DNA of 64,000 nucleotides, taken from contig NZ_JALAAD010000001.1 of the NCBI RefSeq assembly GCF_022984075.1, positions 1,964,455 through 2,028,454 of the forward strand. The letters are read 5' to 3'. Both the position numbers and the translations under genes were made by a program. The notes under the pieces were generated by a model. It ran no database searches and was not told where the DNA came from. It saw only the letters and a list, made by a program, of their open reading frames with translations. The stretch comes from Synechococcus sp. C9 (lineage in GTDB: Bacteria; Cyanobacteriota; Cyanobacteriia; Gloeomargaritales; Gloeomargaritaceae). This document shows, piece after piece, positions 35,621 through 43,428 of this stretch (within the stretch, counting starts at the first letter, position 1; every line of letters begins with the position of its first letter).

Positions 35621-35689
35621 AAAGAACTTGGGTCTAAAACCCCGCCTAATGCCTCCGGCACGGCTACGCCTAGGAAGGCGGCTTTTGCT

Positions 35690-35983
35690 ATACTAAAACC
35701 AGAGGCGAAGGTAATCAACCTCTCTAAAAACCTGATAGCCTAACGGCTAAAAAAACGGCTAAGAAACGAACCAAGATTTTGCGTGGCCACTTGAACGGTA
35801 CCGTAGGGCATACGGGAACCGCCATTGCTTCGCAACACTTTGTGAACGCAAGAGGGAACGCTATGGCTTGCGCCACCTGCGGAAGGGGAGAGCTTGACCG
35901 CTACTTTGAGCAATGAAAATTGTTGGAAGCAAGTCATCTTGTTGAACCAAGAATCCCCGCACCTTTAGGTCGGGGAGTGTCAA
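35690..35983 (+). mobile_element. Decayed right end of an IS200/IS605-type element
   Basis: The end is marked by the hairpin at 35955-35975 (CCCCGC-ACCT-TT-AGGT-CGGGG) followed by AGTGTCAA, the layout seen at right ends of cyanobacterial IS605/TnpB elements. Upstream sequence to about 35740 (GGAAGGGGAGAGCTTGACCG and GCAATGAAAATTGTTGGAAG) resembles the non-coding tail after tnpB, but no tnpB frame survives. Assignment is by recall of such ends. Confidence 0.45.
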
Positions 35984-36146
35984 TTCACTTGCTTTTTTTG
36001 GCATACCACTACCCGCCACCCAAACTATGAGAAGCGAGTTCTCTGTAGTGGTCAAGGCATGACTCGTACCAGGAGTCATCGGGGCACTGGCTAAGGACAT
36101 CCTTGCCCCATTGGTTAATTATGCTAAACTAAGGCTTTGGGATAAC

Positions 36147-36218
36147 GGGTCGGTAGCTCAGCGGTAGAGCATTCGGCTTTTAACCGATTGGCCCTGGGTT
36201 CGATCCCCAGCCGACCCA
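36147..36218 (+). tRNA. tRNA-Lys (anticodon UUU)
   Basis: A 72-base cloverleaf: acceptor stem GGGTCGG pairs with CCGACCC, D-arm GCTCAGCGGTAGAGC, anticodon loop CTTTTAA with TTT at the anticodon position, and T-arm CTGGGTTCGATCCCCAG; the discriminator is A. No CCA is encoded. The anticodon stem has one outer T-T mismatch. It sits among decayed mobile sequences, a common landing place for integrating DNA. Confidence 0.96.
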
Positions 36219-36388
36219 TAGACCCATACCTCAAATCAAAATCTGGGAATTTCCTAGGGCTTTTAGCAGAGATACGATTGCCATAGAACCACCCCCAGTT
36301 GCAAAAAACCAGCAAATTTGGGAAAAATAGAGGCATTACTCCCGCACCAAGGCTACGCACAAACGGTCAGTCAGCGAAGCAAATAAGT

Positions 36389-36847
36389 ATGCTATCTAAT
36401 AATCTGTACGAAACGGATTTCTATGCCTGGACATTGGAGCAGTCCAAGTTGCTCAAGGAAGGAAACTTTGAGTACCTAGATATTACCCATTTGGTGGAGG
36501 AAATTGAGTCCTTGGGGAGACAGGAACGCCGAGAATTAGAAAGTCGTTTAGGGGTATTAATTGGGCACTTGCTCAAGTGGGACTACCAGCCGGAAAAGCG
36601 TAGCAAAAGTTGGCGGGCAACGATTCGGGAGCAACGGCGGTCAGCCCAGAAACTGCTTCTACAAAACCCTAGTCTTAAACCCTATCTGCTAGAGATCATT
36701 GCTGATGCCTATGAATCCGGTAAGAATTTAGTCATCGGTGAAACGCCCTTAGACGATAGTGATTTGCCCGAAAACTGTCCTTACACCTTTGAACAACTAT
36801 TTGATCCTAATTTTCCCTTTAACTCTGAAAATAACGGCACCAACTAA
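36389..36847 (+). CDS. DUF29 family protein
   Basis: The 152-residue protein begins MLSNNLYETDFYAWTLEQSK and has EYLDITHLVEEIESLGRQER, HLLKWDYQPEKRSKSWRATI and the C-terminal LPENCPYTFEQLFDPNFPF, the characteristic blocks of DUF29, a family expanded in cyanobacteria. It is helical and soluble, of unknown function; the genes are often found in accessory regions and copy number varies widely. The ATG at 36389 is chosen because earlier in-frame sequence is repeat-like and not conserved. It lies 170 bases after tRNA-Lys. Confidence 0.88.
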   Translation: MLSNNLYETDFYAWTLEQSKLLKEGNFEYLDITHLVEEIESLGRQERRELESRLGVLIGHLLKWDYQPEKRSKSWRATIREQRRSAQKLLLQNPSLKPYLLEIIADAYESGKNLVIGETPLDDSDLPENCPYTFEQLFDPNFPFNSENNGTN

Positions 36848-36863
36848 GTCCCACCTCCAGAAA

Positions 36864-36876
36864 TATAGCAGTCCTA
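36864..36876 (+). repeat. Solitary terminal sequence of the TATAGCAATCC repeat
   Basis: TATAGCAGTCCTA matches the left end of the repeat copies, immediately before the 262-bp inverted-repeat element. No matching right end is found up to 37228, so this is a truncated copy. Confidence 0.55.
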
Positions 36877-36881
36877 TTTGA

Positions 36882-37143
36882 GGTAGTGCTATCTTTGTAA
36901 TGCTCAAGAAATGGTAACAAGGATTCTCAGGCAGGTCGGTGGCTTTGTCTCTTCAGGGAGAAGCGTCACGGGTGAATATAGGATGAGACATTGCTCAAAT
37001 ACCGATGAGATAAGGCTTTGTGGGAATTTGCTACCTAGAACTTAGAGAGCCTATCGTCTGGAATGGCAGACACTCCTTTGGGAAGACATGGTGCTGATTG
37101 TAATAAAATTGTAATAATAAACAATTACTTGGATAGCACTACC
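36882..37143. mobile_element. 262-bp non-coding element with 12-bp perfect inverted ends
   Basis: The ends are GGTAGTGCTATC at 36882-36893 and GATAGCACTACC at 37132-37143; complementarity continues weakly inward (GTAAT on both sides). The interior has no open frame of note and carries several short complementary stretches. It looks like a miniature element or the remains of an IS. No target duplication is obvious. It is unrelated in sequence to the other repeats in this window. Confidence 0.55.
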
Positions 37144-37228
37144 GGCATCTCTTTGTCCTCTCATTTCAATGGCGTGTATCCTACAATAATGCAAAAGACT
37201 GTATTCGATCAGTAGCGGTTCCCAAGAG

Positions 37229-37675
37229 TTAATTACTTTTTGTTTTTGGTTCTAATTTCTGCACGTCTTTTTCTTTGTGGGGATGGGTGCCCTGGGATTT
37301 TTTCCAACTAATTCCAGCCGCTTCAAGCAAATCATAGTAACTGGTACGGGAAGCAAAAACCACATTAAATTCTTCGGAAATATAAGATTCCAATTCCTGG
37401 ATATTCCAAGAGTTTTTTGCCTGTAGCCACTTAATCACTTGCTCCCGTTCCTCGGCGGACAAAAAACCTTCTGAACCACGATATTTTAATGCTAAACCCG
37501 CTACTCCTTCTTCCACAAAATGCTGTTTCCATTTACTGATAAATCCAGAAGATACACCGAGAATTTCCATAATTTGCGCATGGGTGTACCCCTGCAAGGT
37601 CATCTTGACCGCCAGTGCCCGTTTGAGTACCCTTGGGTCACAGTTTGACTTGATTAGCTCATTTAATTTGTCCAT
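37229..37675 (-). pseudogene. IS630-type transposase, N-terminal half only
   Basis: The 148 residues hold the double helix-turn-helix DNA-binding region of IS630/Tc1-type transposases: LKRALAVKMTLQGYTHAQIM and EILGVSSGFISKWKQHFVEE, then LSAEEREQVIKWLQAKNSW and ASRTSYYDLLEAAGISWKKS. In intact elements a second frame with the DDE catalytic part follows, often by frameshift. Downstream here (37228 and lower) all frames close within a few codons and no DDE motif appears. It is therefore a truncated remnant or a free-standing HTH protein. Upstream of the start I see no clear terminal repeat. Confidence 0.75.
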
Positions 37676-37739
37676 CCTTACGCTTCCTTGGCTCAGCTAC
37701 ATTTGCATCCATTTTCTCACATATTATCTGAGATTACCA

Positions 37740-37978
37740 GGTGAACGCCCCGTTGGTTTGAACCTGTACAAGTGCTTTCCCTCGGCTGGAGAGTTTTGGA
37801 GAAGCGAGATGGTGAGGTGTCTGCGCCCACGGTTTTTCTTGAATGGCTGGCACTGGGTCGTGATCAGTTTACCGAATGGGCGGGTTGGTGTTCAGCAGAG
37901 TTATGGACGTGGGGGGTGGGCTGTTTACAAAAGACGGAAGCTACGCCCCTACGACCCATTTTTAGAAGTGCCCTATAA
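37740..37978 (+). pseudogene. Gene fragment ending in a dispersed-repeat scrap
   Basis: One frame reads LGWRVLEKRDGEVSAPTVFL, WLALGRDQFTEWAGWCSAEL and then runs into the repeat (GCTACGCCCCTACGACCC through ATTTTTAGAAGTGCCCT at 37942-37976), giving the tail TEATPLRPIFRSAL. The front part is protein-like but has no start and shifts frame near 37770. It looks like a broken gene capped by the repeat, with the same in-frame repeat peptide as in the gene at 1309. Family unknown. Confidence 0.45.
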
Positions 37979-38015
37979 TTGAGTTTAGTTACTAACTCGC
38001 TTTGGTACGGATTTT

Positions 38016-38318
38016 ATGAATCGTTGGCCGCCCCCGGACACGCCTTTGTACAATCATTCCCTTGCCACGATTGAAGACTGGTTGGAGACTTTGGGGGCAC
38101 GGCGGGATGAACAGGAATTGCATCGGTGGTCCTTACAGCGGGGGGCGTGGCAGGCGGAGTTGTCCCTGGAAATTGAGGAATTGCAGGTGCGGTATTTGGG
38201 AGCGGCGGCGGGACGAGACCTGGTGCAAAATTTCAAATATGCCCTGAGCCGTCAGGAGATGGAAGCGGCTATTTTGCGGGGGCCGTTTGGGGATGCCCCA
38301 GCTACCAGATTGGATTAA
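38016..38318 (+). CDS. DUF3143 family protein
   Basis: A small cyanobacterial protein of 100 residues, recognised by MNRWPPPDTPLYNHSLATIE and WLETLGARRDEQELHRW, then SLEIEELQVRYLGAAAG. It is soluble and helical in its second half. Its function is unknown. It precedes ndhB by 34 bases on the same strand, so the two may share a transcript. Confidence 0.85.
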   Translation: MNRWPPPDTPLYNHSLATIEDWLETLGARRDEQELHRWSLQRGAWQAELSLEIEELQVRYLGAAAGRDLVQNFKYALSRQEMEAAILRGPFGDAPATRLD

Positions 38319-38352
38319 TCTATAAAGAAACAGAACCCCCGGAGGATTGGTG

Positions 38353-39876
38353 ATGGATGTGGTGTCGTTGGCGGCTTTGAATACGGGCACAATTCTGCCG
38401 GAACTGGTGGTGGTGGTGACCCTTACCCTGGTGCTGTTGGCGGATTTGTTGGTAGGGCGGCAGGCTAGCCGTTGGACACCCTATCTGGCGGTGGCGGGGT
38501 TGCTTGGGGCGGTGGTGAGTTTAGCCTTCCAGTGGAATATGCCGGTTGCGGAGGGGTTTTTGGGCAGTTTCCAAGCGGATCATCTGGGGATTTTGTTCCG
38601 GGGGTTGGTGGCTCTGGCTGGGGCACTGAGTATTTTGATGGCGATTCGCTATGTGAATGAGGCGGGCAGTGCCCTGGGCGAATACATGACCATCCTGCTG
38701 GTGGCGACGGTGGGGGGGATGTTCCTGGCGGGGGCGGATGAGATGGTGATGGTGTTTGTCGCCCTGGAAACCCTGGGATTGGCGTCCTATCTGCTGGCGG
38801 GGTACATGAAGCGGGATGTGCGCTCCAATGAGGCGGCGTTGAAGTATTTGCTGATTGGGGCGACGAGTTCGGCGATTTTCCTGTATGGTTTGTCGCTGTT
38901 GTACGGTCTGTCCGGGGGAGAAACCCGGTTGAGTGCGATTGCCCAGCAGTTGGTGCGCCAGGAGGCTAGCCAGTCTTTAGGGGTGTTGATGGCTCTGGTG
39001 TTTGTGATTGCGGGGATTGCCTTTAAGTTGTCGGCGGTGCCGTTTCACCAGTGGACGCCGGATGTGTACGAGGGTTCACCGACCCCGGTGGTGGCGTTCT
39101 TGTCGGTGGGTTCCAAAGCGGCGGGGTTTGCCTTAGCCATTCGCTTGTTGGTGACGGTGTTTCCTGGGGCAACGGAGCAATGGCAATTTGTTTTTGAATC
39201 CTTGGCGATCTTGAGCATGGTTTTGGGAAATGTGGTGGCGTTGACCCAAACCAGTTTGAAACGTCTGTTGGCTTATTCTTCGATTGGGCAGGCGGGTTTT
39301 TTGATGATTGGCTTGGCGATTGGTACCCCGGAAGGTTACGCCAGCATTGTGTTTTATACGTTTATTTATTTGTTTACCAATTTGGGGGCATTTGCCTGCG
39401 TGATTCTGTTTAGTTTGCGGGCGGGTACGGATGAAATTAGTGAGTATGCCGGTCTATACCAAAAAGACCCATTGCTCACCCTCGGTTTGAGCTTGTGTTT
39501 GCTCTCGTTGGGCGGGATTCCGCCGTTGTCGGGCTTTTTTGGTAAGTTGTATATTTTCTGGGCGGGTTGGCAAGCGGGTGCCTACACGTTGGTGCTGGTC
39601 GGGTTAGTGACCAGTGTGATTTCCATCTACTATTACATTCGGGTGGTGCGGATGATTGTGGTCAAAGAACCCCAGGAAATGTCCTTGGCGGTGCAAAATT
39701 ATCCCACCCTGACCTGGGATATGGCGGGTTTGCCGGAATTACGAGCGACTTTAATCACCTGTGTGGTGGTGACGGCGGTGGCGGGTTTATTGGCGAATCC
39801 CTTGCTCACGTTAGCCAATAATGCGGTGACCAGCACCCCGTTTTTGCAACCCCAAATCCAGGTGGCGCAAAAATAA
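38353..39876 (+). CDS. ndhB: NAD(P)H-quinone oxidoreductase subunit 2 (NdhB)
   Basis: Core proton-translocating membrane subunit of the photosynthetic NDH-1 complex (cyclic electron flow, respiration and CO2 uptake), in the thylakoid membrane. Many hydrophobic helices with the antiporter-like blocks: [20 protein letters not shown] with the conserved Glu, [20 protein letters not shown] with the Lys, and [40 protein letters not shown] completes the channel. Length is 507 residues from ATG at 38353, which has GGAGG at 38341-38345 with 7-base spacing; an in-frame TTG two codons earlier is unlikely. A likely terminator follows. Confidence 0.97.
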   Translation: MDVVSLAALNTGTILPELVVVVTLTLVLLADLLVGRQASRWTPYLAVAGLLGAVVSLAFQWNMPVAEGFLGSFQADHLGILFRGLVALAGALSILMAIRYVNEAGSALGEYMTILLVATVGGMFLAGADEMVMVFVALETLGLASYLLAGYMKRDVRSNEAALKYLLIGATSSAIFLYGLSLLYGLSGGETRLSAIAQQLVRQEASQSLGVLMALVFVIAGIAFKLSAVPFHQWTPDVYEGSPTPVVAFLSVGSKAAGFALAIRLLVTVFPGATEQWQFVFESLAILSMVLGNVVALTQTSLKRLLAYSSIGQAGFLMIGLAIGTPEGYASIVFYTFIYLFTNLGAFACVILFSLRAGTDEISEYAGLYQKDPLLTLGLSLCLLSLGGIPPLSGFFGKLYIFWAGWQAGAYTLVLVGLVTSVISIYYYIRVVRMIVVKEPQEMSLAVQNYPTLTWDMAGLPELRATLITCVVVTAVAGLLANPLLTLANNAVTSTPFLQPQIQVAQK

Positions 39877-39884
39877 CCCCATAT

Positions 39885-39940
39885 ATGCCTCTGCCGTCTA
39901 GGCAAGGTAGGGGATGAAGGTGACTCAGGGGCATTTTTTT
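39885..39940 (+). terminator. Likely ndhB terminator
   Basis: ATGCCTCTG (39885-39893) can pair with CAGGGGCAT (39926-39934), with one G-U pair, enclosing a 32-base loop, and is followed by a run of seven T. It begins 8 bases after the ndhB stop codon. Confidence 0.6.
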
Positions 39941-40093
39941 GCTAGCAGATGCTCGAATTAACCCCAGCATTTCGCTCGGTTGTTAACTAAGCATCTACGG
40001 CAACTTCAAGTCATTGGTATGCTTGATTAAGCTAAAATGGCTGTCAGGAAATGCCCCTATTTATGGATGCTCTCAATAAATTATTGAGCGTCT

Positions 40094-40104
40094 ATAGCAA
40101 TCCC
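40094..40104 (+). repeat. Scrap of the TATAGCAATCC repeat end
   Basis: TATAGCAATCC lies exactly where the truncated toxin-like frame starts to read as protein, marking a probable junction. Confidence 0.45.
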
Positions 40105-40108
40105 AAAA

Positions 40109-40219
40109 GAAGAACGTTGGGTGGTTGCCGTGGCACGACGCTTAAATGGCGATGGTTTTTTAATCACCGCTTACCAAACTAACGCAATTAAGGAGGGGGA
40201 AACCGTATGGCGCAAATAA
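40109..40219 (+). pseudogene. C-terminal stub of a DUF4258-like toxin gene
   Basis: The frame EERWVVAVARRLNGDGFLIT then AYQTNAIKEGETVWRK ends TAA at 40217-40219 and overlaps the start of the DUF2283 gene by 13 bases. This tail is typical of small DUF4258-type proteins that are commonly paired with DUF2283 partners in cyanobacteria. The 5' part is replaced by a repeat end at 40094-40104, so the gene is headless. The family link is from recall of the pairing and tail motif. Confidence 0.55.
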
Positions 40220-40449
40220 AAGTTTTTTATGAACCAGAAACAGAGCTTTTGAGCGTGTTTTGGCAGGTTCCACGCAAAAACCAAATTGCCACGGAGCTTG
40301 GTGATGGGGTAATTTTGATCAAGGATGGGGTGAGTGGTGAACCAATTGGTTTAGAAATATTGTCCTATCATCCGGGAGATAACCGCTTTGACGCTGTAAG
40401 TGTTGAGTTGGGGCACATGGGTCTGATGCAGTTCACCCGTTCATCCTGA
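40207..40449 (+). CDS. DUF2283 family protein, probable antitoxin-type partner
   Basis: The 80-residue protein opens MAQIKVFYEPETELLSVFWQ and continues with ELGDGVILIKDGVSGEPIGL and EILSYHPG, the DUF2283 pattern (a small beta-rich fold). Genes of this family usually sit after a small toxin-like gene, with overlapping ends, as still seen here (13-base overlap with the stub). The AAGGAGGGGG at 40191-40200 is a strong ribosome binding site, so it may still be translated although its partner is broken. Confidence 0.8.
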   Translation: MAQIKVFYEPETELLSVFWQVPRKNQIATELGDGVILIKDGVSGEPIGLEILSYHPGDNRFDAVSVELGHMGLMQFTRSS

Positions 40450-40550
40450 CCAACTGGAATGAGTAACCCCCCCAAATCTAGGTGGCGCAAAAACAACCGC
40501 CCCGGTGGAGAACCAAGGCGGCGTAGTGCAAGAGGCGGGTTGAGTGAATG

Positions 40551-41069
40551 TTAGTGCAGTTTGTACACCTGCATTACTAAGAAGTTACGCTCCACATTAC
40601 CCGTACTGGGCACGGATAGGGGGTTTTGCCAACCATCGGGAACCTCATCTATTATCGGACCTCCACCGAAATACAGTACGGATAGGTAGCCCTTTTTGCC
40701 CTGGGCGTTATCGGGAACCGTCAAGGAATATTTACAGCCCAGACTCAGGTGGTCGCCGGTCATGTTCACCTTCACTGGGGCAAAGCCCTCGCCCGGGAAT
40801 TTAGACTTTTTGGGCTGGTTGGGATCACTATCCGATAACATAACCTGCATCAAACTGCACTTCTGTGAACCCAATTGATTTAGGTTTTTCAGTTGCTGTG
40901 GGTCTTTCACCGTGATCGTCCCGCTAATTGTCGTTCCCATTTTGATCGGGGGAATTTTTTTCAGGTCAGGGGCAGGCATTTCCTGAGGGTTCGGCATCCG
41001 TTGGGCTTGGACTGCCATTGGGGCAACGGTCGTCAAAGCCAACACCAAAGGTAAGAAACGCAGATTCAT
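40551..41069 (-). CDS. Secreted hypothetical protein
   Basis: From ATG at 41069 (MNLRFLPLVLALTTVAPMAV then QAQ) a clear signal peptide with an A-x-A-type cleavage site is seen. The mature part of about 150 residues has GTTISGTITVKDPQQLKNLN, CSLMQVMLSDSD and LGCKYSLTVPDNAQGKKGYL, suggesting an all-beta domain with one Cys pair (about residues 71 and 111). An AGGAG sits 8 bases upstream, supporting this start over the ATG at 41135. The family is not recognised; exported or periplasmic. Confidence 0.7.
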   Translation of the reverse strand: MNLRFLPLVLALTTVAPMAVQAQRMPNPQEMPAPDLKKIPPIKMGTTISGTITVKDPQQLKNLNQLGSQKCSLMQVMLSDSDPNQPKKSKFPGEGFAPVKVNMTGDHLSLGCKYSLTVPDNAQGKKGYLSVLYFGGGPIIDEVPDGWQNPLSVPSTGNVERNFLVMQVYKLH

Positions 41070-41198
41070 AGAAAACTCCTGAAGGGTGATGAGGTGATTT
41101 AAGAAGCTACAGAATGTAACCTCTATACTTTTCAAATTAACTGATGCAAATGAGGCTGTATAGGATCAAAAATACTGCTTAGAAGTGATCTCGATCTC

Positions 41199-41321
41199 TA
41201 TAGCAATTCTAAATGAGAATGAAACAGGGGGTCGCAGGGGCACCGCCCCCGTTCTTGGTTCTGGAGAATTTCTGTATGCCTACGGCACGCAAGCTAATGC
41301 AAATCAAGTAGGATTGCTATA
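41199..41321 (+). repeat. MITE-like repeat, TATAGCAATCC class, best-preserved copy
   Basis: A 123-bp copy with ends TATAGCAATTCTAAATGAG and AAGTAGGATTGCTATA. The core reads GTCGCAGGGGCACCGCCCCC, then TTCTTGGTTCTGGAG, and the flank of the right arm is TATGCCTACGGCACGCAAGC. It lies between the divergently oriented ends of the secreted-protein and tryptophan-rich genes. Confidence 0.92.
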
Positions 41322-41383
41322 TAACCACTTCAGAAAAAAGCCGACAAATTTCTAGGTATAAATTACCCTTAAAAAATGTCTAT

Positions 41384-41827
41384 TCAACCGCACCAAAACC
41401 CCCGCAACCAATGCCAAAAGTCCCGGATTTTTTGCTCCCAGAAGTACAACACCTGATCCAGCCACTGCAGAAACTGTTCCAGCCAATGGGGTTCATAACC
41501 TTCCGTAACCGATGCCACCTCCAAAGTCGGTTCCGGCAAAACCGGGGCTACCGGCACAATCGGTAAGGCGGGTGGTGGTGGCGCACCAGGGAGTTGTTCC
41601 ACCGGCGGCGCACCTCGCAAAAGGGGAAACCGGCTGAGTTGTTCCCGCAATTTCTTTAACCAACGTTGCCACCAAGGGACTGGGGGCGGGGTGGCGGGGG
41701 TCAAAGTCGGTGGCGGCACCGGGCGTAACCGCATCCACCGGAACCATTGCCACAGTTGCACCCACCCCTGTCTGAGCCGCTGAGGCATCTGCAACAACCA
41801 AGTGATCAGCCAACTGCGATAGACCAT
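41384..41827 (-). CDS. Tryptophan- and proline-rich hypothetical protein
   Basis: A 147-residue protein with an amphipathic, Trp-rich N terminus (WLLQMPQRLRQGWVQLWQWF), a proline-rich middle, and a conserved-looking tail (SVTEGYEPHWLEQFLQWLDQ, VLYFWEQKIRDFWHWLRG). About one residue in ten is Trp. It has no signal peptide; the tail could lie on a membrane surface. Similar tails occur in other cyanobacterial proteins as far as I recall, but no family name is offered. Confidence 0.6.
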   Translation of the reverse strand: MVYRSWLITWLLQMPQRLRQGWVQLWQWFRWMRLRPVPPPTLTPATPPPVPWWQRWLKKLREQLSRFPLLRGAPPVEQLPGAPPPPALPIVPVAPVLPEPTLEVASVTEGYEPHWLEQFLQWLDQVLYFWEQKIRDFWHWLRGFWCG

Positions 41828-41912
41828 AGCCGCAGATGAAGTGGGATTAAATCAATCCTCTTATTATAGGCAACCCGCATCCAACTAATTGTTGCAACTG
41901 GTTAACGAACCC

Positions 41913-41963
41913 TTGAAAACTTAGCGTCAAACCCCTATACTGCACTAGGGTTATGTAACCCTA
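41913..41963 (+). promoter_or_regulatory. Promoter with overlapping palindrome before the DUF3155 gene
   Basis: TTGAAA at 41913-41918 and TATACT at 41936-41941 are exactly 17 bases apart. The perfect palindrome TAGGGTTA-TG-TAACCCTA at 41946-41963 begins 4 bases after the -10 box, covering the expected start of transcription, the position of a repressor operator. The leader to the start codon is about 55 bases. Confidence 0.6.
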
Positions 41964-42007
41964 ACTACAAAAAACCCAACTCTCACACGTTTTAGGAGGA
42001 GAGCGCT

Positions 42008-42313
42008 TTGGCTAGAAGACGTAAGCGCAGAAGTCGTCGTCGCCTGGAAGGTCGAAAAATCTTAGAATGTGTTCCCCAATTCACCCTGGAAACCGGTGAA
42101 GACAAGCCGGTGACAGCGGCTCGGCGTTTTATTCAGGCCAACGGGATTGCTCCACCGGCATTACTTTTGGTGCGGCGGAATGAGCATACGGTTGACCGGT
42201 ATTTCTGGGCAGAAAAGGGCTTGTTTGGGGCACAGTACGTCGAAGAAAATCACTTCCTCTTCCCCAGTCTGCGAACGCAAGAATTAGCAGAGCAAGTTGG
42301 GGCGGCCAAATAG
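42008..42313 (+). CDS. DUF3155 family protein
   Basis: A short basic cyanobacterial protein, recognised from RRKRRSRRRLEGRKILECVP at the N terminus, EDKPVTAARRFIQANGIAPP and DRYFWAEKGLFGAQYVEENH. The Arg-rich head may bind nucleic acid, but the function is not known. The start is TTG at 42008, decided by a strong AGGAGGAG at 41995-42002 with 5-base spacing; no ATG is available in that position. The 101-residue length is typical. It has its own promoter with a palindromic site. Confidence 0.85.
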   Translation: MARRRKRRSRRRLEGRKILECVPQFTLETGEDKPVTAARRFIQANGIAPPALLLVRRNEHTVDRYFWAEKGLFGAQYVEENHFLFPSLRTQELAEQVGAAK

Positions 42314-42390
42314 GTTGCGGACGGTTTTTTGCCCTAGTCACCCCTAGAAATCGTTGATAAGCTCGATCCTAGGGTCGAGATGGTTCAACC

Positions 42391-43428
42391 ATGTCCTTAA
42401 TCAACGTGTTTCCCAGGGTGGGGCAGTTACCGCCGGGAATGGGTTTGTGCCACTGGGAAGTGGGGGCAAAACTGGCCGTAGGACTGCTGGCGGAGGATAT
42501 GCCTGCTTGGGTGTTGGTCTCCCCGCCAGAGATGGCTGGGGCAACGGCACTGTGGTTGGATAGCCGGGAATTGGCTCCGGGTAACCATTTGCTCTGCATC
42601 CGTAGCGCCCAGTGGGTCTTTGCCCTGCTGGCTACTCCGACGGGTCAGGTTGCCCATAGCTTCCATCCCCAAGTGGTGCAGCGGCTGTGGGAGGAACTTT
42701 TAGCGCAGGTGACGGAGCGGGCGTGGCTCGACCGCCTCAAAGCCTTGCCGGATCACTGGCCGGTGGCACCGGTGGAGATGGTGGAGCAATTTTATCAAGG
42801 GTGGCTCTACCAAACGGTTCAACCCCCGGAGGAGTGGGCCCGTTCCGTACTGCATGAAATTTATACTCCCCTCAGCACCATCGGCATTTGGACGGATATG
42901 TTGCTCAAATATCAACAGCAACTCCCCCAACGGGTCCAGGAGGGGTTGCAGGCCATTGCCCAGGAGGTACGGGTGCGCCGGGAACGCTGGCAGTCCTGGT
43001 TTGAACCCCAACACTGTCAGTCCGGGTTGGGGGATTGGCGGGCACAGGCGCAGGCTCGGGGCATCCAGATGGATTTTGACCTGGGAACCCCTTTGCCGGG
43101 AATTTTGCGCCACCTGCTCGCCCAGGTGATGCCCCTGCTGCTGGGAGAACTGCCTGCGGGTGCCCAGATTTATGGGGCGGTGAAACAAACCCAACAGCAG
43201 GAACGCAAAGTCCTTGTTTTATACTTACGTTTTACGGATTTGGGGGAACGGCGCACCCTGGGGGCAGGTTGGGAATGGAGTCCCGCCACCGGGCGGCTTT
43301 ACCCCAGTTTGACCCAGTGGCAGGAACGGTTGGCGGCTCTGGGGGGGGAACTCCACTGGCAGGCGCAGGGGTTGGACTTGACCTTGCCCCTAGAATCCCT
43401 GGGTCAACAGGGCTTGGGCGATGAGTAG
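42391..43428 (+). CDS. Histidine-kinase-like protein lacking a visible ATPase domain
   Basis: The 345 residues have an N-terminal sensor-like part (about 1-110, with WEVGAKLAVGLLAEDMPAW and HLLCIRSAQWVFALLATPTG), then an H-box-like helix at about residues 150-170: ARSVLHEIYTPLSTIGIWTD, with the His-Glu-Ile pattern of kinase dimerisation domains. The C-terminal 150 residues do not show N, G1 or G2 boxes of a HATPase domain, so autophosphorylation is doubtful. It may be a degenerate kinase or a phosphotransfer/scaffold protein. Its last 39 bases overlap the convergent ispD gene. Confidence 0.65.
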   Translation: MSLINVFPRVGQLPPGMGLCHWEVGAKLAVGLLAEDMPAWVLVSPPEMAGATALWLDSRELAPGNHLLCIRSAQWVFALLATPTGQVAHSFHPQVVQRLWEELLAQVTERAWLDRLKALPDHWPVAPVEMVEQFYQGWLYQTVQPPEEWARSVLHEIYTPLSTIGIWTDMLLKYQQQLPQRVQEGLQAIAQEVRVRRERWQSWFEPQHCQSGLGDWRAQAQARGIQMDFDLGTPLPGILRHLLAQVMPLLLGELPAGAQIYGAVKQTQQQERKVLVLYLRFTDLGERRTLGAGWEWSPATGRLYPSLTQWQERLAALGGELHWQAQGLDLTLPLESLGQQGLGDE

